Assembly: GCA_022749655.1 (NCBI GenBank)
Contig: CP094243.1
Span: 930,001 to 994,000 of the forward strand
DNA length: 64,000 nucleotides
Direction of reading: 5' to 3'
DNA from: Xanthomonas phaseoli pv. phaseoli
GTDB lineage: Bacteria; Pseudomonadota; Gammaproteobacteria; Xanthomonadales; Xanthomonadaceae
Shown here in pieces: positions 9,831-16,704 of this stretch. Below the pieces are notes generated by a model that ran no database searches, was not told where the DNA came from, and saw nothing but the letters and a program-made list of their open reading frames with translations. A program made the position numbers and the translations under genes. The first letter of the stretch is position 1. Every line of letters starts with the position of its first letter.

Positions 9831-10838
9831 TCACCCATGCACCCCATCGATCTCCACCGCCAGCTCATCGCGGCAGATCACCGCGTGTAGCAGCAGGCGC
9901 GGGACCGCGTCGCCGAAGCGCGCATCCAGTGCCTGCGCAACCCGGGGCAGGTCGTCGTGTTCGCGCACATAGACTTTCAGGCGCGTGCCGGCGCCGAACT
10001 GCGCGGGTAACGCAGGCGCATGCTGACGCGCGGCGCCGAGCAGCGCATCGAAATTGGCGAAGGTTTCTTCCAGCTGCGCCAGCAATTGGCCGGTATGCAT
10101 CGAGGCGTGGCCCACCACCGCAGCGGTGCCCGATAGCAGCAGCGGCATGTCGCTGCCGGCCGGCGGCAGCATGGCACGGGCGAAACTGGGCGGCTGCGGG
10201 CCGTACTGACGCGGGTAGTGGTAGGCACTGACCTGGCGCGGGTTCTCCAGCGGCGTGCCGGCATTGGCGGCGGCCAGCCAGTAGATCTGGATGATGCGCT
10301 CGGCATCGCAACGGCCCACGGCGGTGGCGGCCGGCAACTGCGCGGTGTCGAATGCGCCCAACCCGCGTGCACGGCCCACGCAGAATTGCCGGTAACGTTC
10401 CCGATCGCCGCTCCCCAGGGTGATGGCGTCGAGGTAATTCCAGATCCGCAGCAACCGTGGCGTCTGGCCGTTGCTGACGAAGGCGGTGATTTCCGCATAT
10501 GCCCTGGCGGCGGCTTCTTCGATATCCACATCCTGCTCGTCGATCTCGATCACGCCGAACTGCAGGTGCCCATCGCTGGACCAGGCGATGTTGCCCTCGC
10601 GGCCGCTGCTCACCTGCGCATCGGTGCGCCACACTTCCAGCACGCTGGCCTGGTACGGCTGCAGCGGCACGCGCAGATAGCGCGGGTCGTGCAGGCGCGG
10701 CGCCGCATCGCCGAAGCCGAACACGGCCAGCACCTGCGGGTCGGCCAGCAGCACGGCAGGGTCGGCCTGGTCGACATAGTCGACCTGCAACCGGGGATGG
10801 CGCACGGCGTGCGTGGTCTGGGCCTGGGAAGCGGTCAT
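9831..10838 (-). CDS. xanB2: Bifunctional chorismatase XanB2
   Basis: The 335-aa protein belongs to the FkbO/Hyg5/XanB2 chorismatase family, often annotated as pteridine-dependent deoxygenase-like. In Xanthomonas XanB2 cleaves chorismate to 3-hydroxybenzoate (for the pigment) and 4-hydroxybenzoate (for ubiquinone), releasing pyruvate. Family-like stretches include LLRIWNYLDAIT, ERYRQFCVGRARG, ENPRQVSAYHYPRQYGP and LLLSGTAAVVGHASMHTGQL, with the RLKVYVRE segment near the end. The start MTASQAQ overlaps the stop of the upstream flavoprotein gene (ATGA), so the two are translationally coupled. The longer upstream frame only reads into that gene. Confidence 0.92.
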   Translation of the reverse strand: MTASQAQTTHAVRHPRLQVDYVDQADPAVLLADPQVLAVFGFGDAAPRLHDPRYLRVPLQPYQASVLEVWRTDAQVSSGREGNIAWSSDGHLQFGVIEIDEQDVDIEEAAARAYAEITAFVSNGQTPRLLRIWNYLDAITLGSGDRERYRQFCVGRARGLGAFDTAQLPAATAVGRCDAERIIQIYWLAAANAGTPLENPRQVSAYHYPRQYGPQPPSFARAMLPPAGSDMPLLLSGTAAVVGHASMHTGQLLAQLEETFANFDALLGAARQHAPALPAQFGAGTRLKVYVREHDDLPRVAQALDARFGDAVPRLLLHAVICRDELAVEIDGVHG

Positions 10839-12219
10839 TGAGCGTCTCGTTGTTGCGTGTCGCGTTGCAAGGTGTCGCCGTCGAAGCCGAGCTTGGCCTG
10901 ACGTCGGCGATGGCGCCACGACTGCCAGGCGCGCGCATCATCGACAAGGTGGTGAGTGCGTACAGGGCGCGAAAGGCGCGCAGGCGGATGCGGACTTTGG
11001 GGGCGTCGAACACATCGCCGGCTAGCATCGCCACCACTGCCTGTTCCACCTGCCAGGTGTTTTGCGGGTGCGCGAACAAGGCGCGCATGGTGGGCGAGGT
11101 GAAGCGGTAGATGAACCACTTGAATTCATCCACGCCGCGCGTGAGTTCGCGCTGCAGCTCGCGCTGCAGTTTCGCCTCCGAGTGCGGTGCGCGCAGTGCC
11201 GCATCCACCATCGCCGCGCCGCGTTCGGCGCTGTGCATGGCCAGGAACACGCCAGAGGAAAACATCGGGTCGACGAAGGTGTAGGCATCGCCCAGCAGCA
11301 ACCAGCGCGGCCCGGCCATGCGCGTGCATTCGTAGGCGTAATTGCCGGTGGCATGCACCGGTGCCACGCGCTCGGCCCCAAGCATGCGCGCGTCGAGCTC
11401 GGCGTTGAGCGCCAGCGTGCGCATCAAGAAGCCCTCGCTGTCGCCCTTGCGGGTCTTCATGTAGTCCGGGTAGCAGACCGCGCCCACGCTCATGATGTCG
11501 TCCGGCAGCGGAATCAGCCACATCCAGCCGTGCGCATGCCGGTAGATGCTGATGTTGCCGGCATCCTCGCCCGGGCGTCGTGTCACGCCGCGGAAATGGC
11601 TGAACACCGCGGCCGACTGATGCGTTGCATTGGCGCGTTTGAGCTTGAGGCGGTTGCCCAGAAAGGTGTCGCGGCCGCTGGCATCGAGCAGATAGCGCGG
11701 GCGGAACTGCTGCACGCCACCATCTGCCGTGCGTGCCTGCAGCACCGGTTGTTCGCCCTCGAACACGACTTGCTCCACGCAGACCTGCTCGCGTGCATCC
11801 ACCCCCACCGCACGCGCACGCTGGAACAGCACGTGGTCGAATTGCGCACGCGGCACCTGAAAGGCGAAATCGGCCTTGGCATCGAGCGCGTGGGAGAAAC
11901 GGAACGTGTTGTAGCCGCCGCTGTCGTTGGGAAAATCTGCCCCACGCTTCAGCACGCCGATGGCGCGCACCTCTTCCAGCACGCCCAGGCGCTCCAGAAT
12001 CGGCATGTTCATCGGCAGCAAGGACTCGCCGATATGAAAGCGCGGGTGCTGCGCCTTCTCGAGCAGGGTCACGGACCAACCGAGCTCGGCAAGTGCGATG
12101 GCCGCGGTGCAGCCAGCCGGGCCGCCGCCGACGATCAGGACATCCGGACACTCCGGTCCGGGAGCCGGCCCGGCTGCCGGCATGGCGGTCGGGGTGGGGC
12201 GAACAGCGGTGGAAGTCAT
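10835..12219 (-). CDS. FAD-dependent halogenase-type oxidoreductase of the pigment locus (frameshifted near the 3' end)
   Basis: The flavoprotein monooxygenase/halogenase fold is clear: an FAD-binding GGGPAGCTAAIALAELGW near residue 31, HIGESLLP, GWMWLIPLPDD (the WxWxIP signature of flavin-dependent halogenases) and LLLGDAYTFVDPMFSSGVFL for the second FAD motif. Xanthomonadins are brominated, so a halogenating or ring-hydroxylating role fits. Near 10940 the frame shifts in a GCGCGC run. Removing two bases (or adding one) restores an end of MMRAWQSWRHRRRQAK... stopping at an ATGA overlap with xanB2, about 460 aa. Uncorrected, the frame runs on through xanB2 for a meaningless tail. It faces the xanC operon across a divergent promoter region. 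Confidence 0.85.
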
Positions 12220-12487
12220 CCTGGAACGAACCTGCGGCGGGCGAGCGTCAAGCAGTCATGATAGCCTGACCGGCGGCCCGCCCAGCTTGCGGCGCGCCGA
12301 TTCATCGGTGAAGAACGACCGGCAGCCGGCGCAGGCGCCGGCCAGGCTGTGCGGCAGATGCTCGGATTGGCAGCGGCGGCAACGTACACTACGGCCCGAC
12401 GCGACGCTCGTGCATGCCGATGGCCGCCCGCGCTGCGCTTGCTTGTTCTCACTCTTGTTGCCCGACCCTGACCTGTGGAAATCCTGG
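12220..12487. promoter_or_regulatory. Divergent promoter region between the halogenase-xanB2 and xanC operons
   Basis: The two pigment transcription units start away from each other across these 268 bases, so both promoters must be here. I cannot assign exact elements. A minus-strand frame through this stretch ends with two CxxC pairs (see findings) but lacks a start codon. Confidence 0.5.
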
Positions 12488-12757
12488 ATGTCCTCGCAAA
12501 CCGCTGCCGAACGTGAACTGGCCGAACTCCTGGTCGAAAGTCTGAACCTGGAGGACGTCCAACCCGCCGACATCGATCCGGAGGCGCCGTTGTTCAATAC
12601 CGGGCTGGGGCTGGACTCGATCGACGCGCTGGAACTGGCGCTGGCGATCAGCAAGCGCTACGGCTTCCAGCTGCGCTCTGACAACGACGAAAACCGTCGC
12701 ATCTTCGCGTCGCTGCGCGCACTGTCGGCGCATGTCCAAGCCAACAAGACCGTCTGA
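12488..12757 (+). CDS. xanC: Acyl carrier protein of xanthomonadin synthesis
   Basis: The 89-aa acidic protein has the carrier motif GLGLDSIDALELA; the serine of DSID takes the 4'-phosphopantetheine arm. In Xanthomonas, XanC carries the 3-hydroxybenzoyl starter and the growing polyene. The ATG at 12488 (MSSQTAAEREL) was chosen because the longer frame upstream is low in complexity. It is the first gene of a rightward operon with a membrane protein, acyltransferases, dehydratase, LolA-like protein and exporter. Confidence 0.9.
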   Translation: MSSQTAAERELAELLVESLNLEDVQPADIDPEAPLFNTGLGLDSIDALELALAISKRYGFQLRSDNDENRRIFASLRALSAHVQANKTV

Positions 12758-12793
12758 CCTGCCAACTGCGCCATCCCCGACGCACCCGCGTGG

Positions 12794-13477
12794 GTGCTGG
12801 GGCTGGGCGTTCTGCTGGCGGTGGCGTATTCGCCGTTGGCGCATTGGGCCAATGCCAGTCATCGACCGGAATTGGCCGTCATCGCCGGTGGTTTGCTGGT
12901 GCTGATGGTGTTGATCGAACCGATGGTTGCGCGCCGGCCCTGGGCCTGGGCGTTGGCGCTGCTGCTGCTTGCCGGGCTGGGTGCGCTGTGGCATTCGCCC
13001 TATGCGATGTTGGTGCTGGCGGCGCCGCCGGTGGTGTTTACCGGTTGGGTGGCCTGGTTTTTCGGGCGCAGCCTGCGTGCCGGACGCATGCCGCTGATCA
13101 CGCGCATTGTTGAAGGCCTGTACGGCCAGGCCGGCATGCTGATCACGCCCGAACAACGCCGCTATACGCGCCGCCTCACGCTGGCCTGGGCCGTGCTGCT
13201 GTGCGGTCTGACCCTGGCCAATCTGGTGCTGGGTCTGTGCGCCGAGCCCAGCGGCGTGCTCGCGCAGCTGGGGCATGCCTCGCCGCTGCCGATCAGCGAC
13301 GCGCGCGCCTCGTTGTTCGCCAATCTGCTTGCCTATGGCGTGATTGGCGGCTTCTTCGTTGGGGAATATCTATTGCGTGGTCGCTGGTTTCCACAGCGCC
13401 CCTATCGTAATCTGCCAGACTTCTTGCGTCAGATGGCGCGGCTCGGGCCGGATTTCTGGCGCGATCTGCTGCGCTGA
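12794..13477 (+). CDS. Membrane protein of the pigment operon (start uncertain)
   Basis: At least 227 aa with about five hydrophobic segments (LGLGVLLAVAYSPLAHWA, LAVIAGGLLVLMVLIEPMVA, WALALLLLAGLGALW and others). I recognise no catalytic motif; aryl-polyene loci commonly hold such a small integral membrane protein. The GTG at 12794 gives the shortest safe version. An ATG at 12732, overlapping xanC by 26 nt, opens a frame (MSKPTRPSDLPTAP) that would join this protein after a one-base change near 12790, giving 248 aa. Given the other indels in this sequence, that longer form may be the true gene. Confidence 0.7.
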   Translation: MLGLGVLLAVAYSPLAHWANASHRPELAVIAGGLLVLMVLIEPMVARRPWAWALALLLLAGLGALWHSPYAMLVLAAPPVVFTGWVAWFFGRSLRAGRMPLITRIVEGLYGQAGMLITPEQRRYTRRLTLAWAVLLCGLTLANLVLGLCAEPSGVLAQLGHASPLPISDARASLFANLLAYGVIGGFFVGEYLLRGRWFPQRPYRNLPDFLRQMARLGPDFWRDLLR

Positions 13478-13530
13478 GTGCGTGGCCTGGGGCAGCGACG
13501 GACGTGCATATTTTCGGGGACAAGACAAAA

Positions 13531-14280
13531 ATGCCGTTGGCAAGGATGCCGTCGCGCCTGGCGTGGGCTGTGTTCAACCTGTTGCAATTGGCGTTCACGC
13601 TGGCCTTTACCGCTGGCGGCATCGTCTATGCATTGGTGGAGCTGGCGATCACCCGCGATGCCGACCGCCTGCTGCGCATGGGCAGCTGGATGTGGGCGCC
13701 GGTGCTGTTCCGTGGTGCGGGCGCCACCGTCATCGTGGAAGGACGCGAGCGGGTGGATTGGTCCAAGAACTATCTGTTCGTGAGCAACCACCAGTCGATC
13801 ATCGACATCTGTGCGCTGTTCCATGCCTTGCCGGTGCCGCTGCGCTTTTTGCTCAAGCAGGAAATGCGCAAGGTGCCGTTCGTGAACTGGTATGCGCGCG
13901 CCGCCGGCATGCTGTTTCTGGACCGCGACAGTCGCAGGGCAGGGGCATTGGTGCGGCGCCAGGCTGCCGCACTGCTGCGCGAGGGCAAACAGTTGTGTCT
14001 GTTTCCCGAAGGCACCCGCAGCCGCACCGGCGCATTATTGCCATTCAAGGCTGGGCTACTGCAGGCCGCTATCGATGCTGGCGTGCAGGTGGTTCCGGTG
14101 GCGCTGGATGGCTGTGGCAAGGTCTTGCCGGTCGATGGCCTGTTCAGGGTGAGGCCGGGCATCATCCGCGTGCGGATCGGTGCGCCGATCGCGGTGACCG
14201 GGCCGGATGCGCCCGATCGCCAACAATTGACCGAGCAGGCACACAAGGCCGTGGCTGCAATGCTTCAACCCAGGATCTGA
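13531..14280 (+). CDS. 1-acylglycerol-3-phosphate acyltransferase-like protein (PlsC family)
   Basis: The roughly 249-aa protein has an N-terminal hydrophobic anchor and the PlsC acyltransferase motifs: NHQSIID (the HX4D active site), LDRDS, FPEGTRSR for acceptor phosphate binding, and VPVALDG. Such enzymes move acyl chains from carrier proteins to lipid acceptors at the inner membrane. Within the pigment operon it probably transfers the polyene or a fatty acid to the glycerol/sugar head group, which is an inference from location. The ATG at 13531 is preferred over a GTG at 13504. The dehydratase gene follows after 11 bases. Confidence 0.85.
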   Translation: MPLARMPSRLAWAVFNLLQLAFTLAFTAGGIVYALVELAITRDADRLLRMGSWMWAPVLFRGAGATVIVEGRERVDWSKNYLFVSNHQSIIDICALFHALPVPLRFLLKQEMRKVPFVNWYARAAGMLFLDRDSRRAGALVRRQAAALLREGKQLCLFPEGTRSRTGALLPFKAGLLQAAIDAGVQVVPVALDGCGKVLPVDGLFRVRPGIIRVRIGAPIAVTGPDAPDRQQLTEQAHKAVAAMLQPRI

Positions 14281-14291
14281 GTTCTGCGCTT

Positions 14292-14579
14292 ATGGATTTC
14301 GTTGTGCCGCATGATCATCCCTGCCTGCCCGGACATTTCCCGGGCCGTCCCGTGGTGCCTGGCGTGGTCGTGCTCGACCATGTGCTGCAGGCGGTGGAAG
14401 CCCTGCATGGTCCGCGCGCGGCCATGCGCCTGCCGCAGGTGAAATTCGTGCAGCCCTTGCTGCCCGGCCAGACCGCCTCGGTCACGCTGGAGGGCGATGG
14501 CCCGCGCTGGCGCTTCCGCGTGCAACGCGACGAGGCGTTGCTGGTCAGCGGCGAACTGGTGGCCGAGGCAGCGGCATGA
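14292..14579 (+). CDS. 3-hydroxyacyl-ACP dehydratase-like hotdog protein
   Basis: This short hotdog-fold protein (95 aa) has HDHPCLPGHFPGRPVVPGVV, the FabZ/FabA-type region with the active-site histidine followed by the GHFPG.P..PG turn. It would dehydrate 3-hydroxyacyl-ACP to the trans-2-enoyl form, which leaves the double bonds that make the aryl polyene coloured. It is shorter than FabZ (about 145 aa), lacking the N-terminal extension. Its stop overlaps the start of the next gene (ATGA). A second hotdog gene in the same operon (19047-19478) may be its partner. Confidence 0.82.
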   Translation: MDFVVPHDHPCLPGHFPGRPVVPGVVVLDHVLQAVEALHGPRAAMRLPQVKFVQPLLPGQTASVTLEGDGPRWRFRVQRDEALLVSGELVAEAAA

Positions 14580-15550
14580 GCAAGCACTGGAAACAGCGTC
14601 CGGAAGGTGGCGGGCGCTTTGCGTTGTGGCTGATTCGCGGCATCGCCCGGCACGCCGGACGTGCGGTGGGGCGTGCGCTGCTGTACCCGATCACGCTGTA
14701 CTTCCTGCTGGTGCGTGGCCCAGAGCGCGCCGCCTCGCGTGCCTATCTGGGGCGGGTGCTGGGCCGCCCGGCCACGCTGCGCGATGTGGCGCGGCACATC
14801 CATACCTTCGCCTCGACCATCCTGGACCGGGTGTACATGCTGTGCGGGCAGATGCAGCGCTTCCGCGTGGACATCACCGGCCTGGATCAACTGCACACGC
14901 AAATGGATCGCGGCCGCGGCGTGCTGATCTTCGGCTCGCACCTGGGCAGCTTCGATGCGCTGCGCGTGCTGGCTACCGAGCGCCCGGACGTGCAGGTCAA
15001 GGTGGTGCTGGACAAGGCGCACAACCGCGCCATGACCGACCTGCTGGGGGCGCTCAACCCGCAGCTGGCCGCCAACATCATCGATGCCGGCATGGACGCG
15101 ACCTCGATCGTCATGGCGATCAAGGAAGCCACCGATGCCGGTGCGCTGGTGGCGCTGCTGATCGATCGCCCGCGCGAAGGCGACCCGGCGCTGCCGGCGA
15201 TGTTCCTTGGTCGCAATGCGATGTTCCCGACTTCGCCGTGGCTGATCGCCGCTGCGCTCAAGGTGCCGGTGGTGCTGGCGTTCGGCCTGTATCACGGCGG
15301 CAATCACTACGAGCTGGCGTTCGAAACCTTCAGCGAAGGATTGGACGTGCCGCGTCGTCAGCGCGCCCCGGTGCTTGCGGTACTCATGCGCGATTACGCT
15401 GCCAGGCTGGAACATTACACCTGCTACGCGCCGTACAACTGGTTCAACTTCTACGATTTCTGGAACACCCACCATGCCGATGTGCCGCACCCTGCCGTGG
15501 ATGCTGATACTGCTGTTCAGCGCCGCACCGCTATGCGCCGCACCGCCTGA
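14576..15550 (+). CDS. Lipid A acyltransferase-like protein (LpxL/HtrB family)
   Basis: The 324-aa protein has an N-terminal membrane segment and the LpxL-type motif GSHLGSFDALR (HX4D), followed by LLIDRPREGDPALP and a C-terminal WFNFYDFW typical of aryl-polyene acyltransferases. Family members use acyl-ACP to acylate a lipid in the inner membrane. Here the likely job is joining the polyene or a fatty acid to the lipid anchor. It starts in the stop of the dehydratase gene and overlaps the following LolA-like gene by about 77 bases. Confidence 0.85.
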   Translation: MSKHWKQRPEGGGRFALWLIRGIARHAGRAVGRALLYPITLYFLLVRGPERAASRAYLGRVLGRPATLRDVARHIHTFASTILDRVYMLCGQMQRFRVDITGLDQLHTQMDRGRGVLIFGSHLGSFDALRVLATERPDVQVKVVLDKAHNRAMTDLLGALNPQLAANIIDAGMDATSIVMAIKEATDAGALVALLIDRPREGDPALPAMFLGRNAMFPTSPWLIAAALKVPVVLAFGLYHGGNHYELAFETFSEGLDVPRRQRAPVLAVLMRDYAARLEHYTCYAPYNWFNFYDFWNTHHADVPHPAVDADTAVQRRTAMRRTA

Positions 15551-16121
15551 GACGCTGGACGTCGGGCAGGTGCTGCAGCGCCTGGCGCGCCCCGCACCGG
15601 TCAGCACCGAATTCGTCGAATTGCGCGGCTCGGCCTTGCTGAAGACGCCATTGCGCGTGGAAGGCCACTACCGCCGCCCGGACGCGCAGACGCTGGTGCG
15701 CGAGGTCAGTGCGCCGTACCACGAAACCACCACGCTGACCGGCGACGAAGGCGTGCTGGAACGCGAAGGCAAATCGCCACGCCGTTTCTCGTTGAGCCGC
15801 GTGCCCGAGCTGGCCGGCTTGAAGTCCGGCTTCGGCGCGTTGCTGTCCGGCGACCGCGCGCTGCTGGAACAGCACTACAGTGTGAGTGGCCAGGGCCAGC
15901 CGCAGGCCTGGCAACTCACGCTGCAGCCCAAGGACGCTGCCGTGGCCAAGCAGGTGCACGCGTTGCGGCTGTACGGACGCAACGACGAACTGCGGTGTAT
16001 CGAAAGCGTGCCCGCCAAGGGCGACATGCAGCGCACGCTGCTGGGCAGTGCCGCGCGCGCGGCTGCCGGCGTGACCGATGCTGCCGCGCTGACCACGCTC
16101 TGCCACGGTTCGGGCGCGTGA
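15474..16121 (+). CDS. LolA-like outer-membrane lipoprotein carrier homologue
   Basis: About 215 aa with a signal peptide (MCRTLPWMLILLFSAAPLCA, cut before APP) and a beta-rich body, e.g. LKTPLRVEGHYRRPDAQT and LVREVSAPYHETTTLTGDE, which resembles LolA-type carriers in aryl-polyene loci. LolA-like proteins shuttle hydrophobic cargo through the periplasm in an open beta-barrel. Here the cargo is probably the lipid-linked pigment delivered by the MMPL exporter downstream. ATG 15474 or 15480 could be the start. The gene overlaps the upstream acyltransferase, and its stop is followed by 79 bases and then the triplicated repeat. Confidence 0.75.
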   Translation: MPMCRTLPWMLILLFSAAPLCAAPPETLDVGQVLQRLARPAPVSTEFVELRGSALLKTPLRVEGHYRRPDAQTLVREVSAPYHETTTLTGDEGVLEREGKSPRRFSLSRVPELAGLKSGFGALLSGDRALLEQHYSVSGQGQPQAWQLTLQPKDAAVAKQVHALRLYGRNDELRCIESVPAKGDMQRTLLGSAARAAAGVTDAAALTTLCHGSGA

Positions 16122-16259
16122 CCGCGCGCTGGATGGTTGCGCCGGTCGTCTCCAGAAACATCACAGCATTCGCCGCGGAAAAGCGCACATCGCCGATAAC
16201 GCCCGATGCCGCGCGCGCGGCCGGTGTGCGTTCGGCCGCTGCCGCAGGACATCCATTCC

Positions 16260-16487
16260 ATGGCGCTTGAATTGAACGCAAACCGCCGCATCGGCCTGGC
16301 GCTGCTGTGGCTGGCGTTGCTGGCGGTGGCCGGATTCTGGTTGAGCGAGACGCTCAAGGTCACTGGCGATCTGCGCAAGTTCATGCCCGCCCTCAGCAAA
16401 AACGACGCGTCGTTGCAGCCCGATGCCGCGCGCGCGGCCGGTGAGCGTTCGGCCGCTGCCGCAGGACATCCATTCCATGGCGCTTGA
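16260..16487 (+). CDS. Truncated duplicate of the exporter N-terminus, copy 1
   Basis: The 75-codon frame begins MALELNANRRIGLALL, identical to the exporter start, and includes its first membrane helix. After KFMPA it runs into LSKNDASLQPD and the leader of the next repeat, ending HPFHGA. Its stop (16485-16487) lies 8 bases beyond the ATG of the next copy, so ribosomes could pass from one frame to the next. It is probably a by-product of the tandem duplication; whether it is made is unknown. Confidence 0.5.
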   Translation: MALELNANRRIGLALLWLALLAVAGFWLSETLKVTGDLRKFMPALSKNDASLQPDAARAAGERSAAAAGHPFHGA

Positions 16488-16704
16488 ATTGAACGCAAAC
16501 CGCCGCATCGGCCTGGCGCTGCTGTGGCTGGCGTTGCTGGCGGTGGCCGGATTCTGGTTGAGCGAAACGCTCAAGGTCACTGGCGATCTGCGCAAGTTCA
16601 TGCCCGCCCTCAGCAAAAACGACGCGTCGTTGCAGCCCGATGCCGCGCGCGCGGCCGGTGTGCGTTCGGCCGCTGCCGCAGGACATCCATTCCATGGCGC
16701 TTGA
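16477..16704 (+). CDS. Truncated duplicate of the exporter N-terminus, copy 2
   Basis: This is a second 75-codon frame of the same make-up as copy 1 (MALELNANRR start, one membrane helix, HPFHGA end). Its stop falls just inside the real exporter gene, whose ATG is at 16694. The chained start/stop overlaps make it look like a pair of small coupled frames ahead of the exporter. Confidence 0.5.
   Translation: MALELNANRRIGLALLWLALLAVAGFWLSETLKVTGDLRKFMPALSKNDASLQPDAARAAGVRSAAAAGHPFHGA

Noticed and set aside
9865..12219. A single 784-aa flavoprotein with a long Arg/Ala-rich tail
   Set aside because: The tail is a wrong-frame reading of the xanB2 region after an indel near 10940; the correct frame ends at an ATGA overlap with xanB2.
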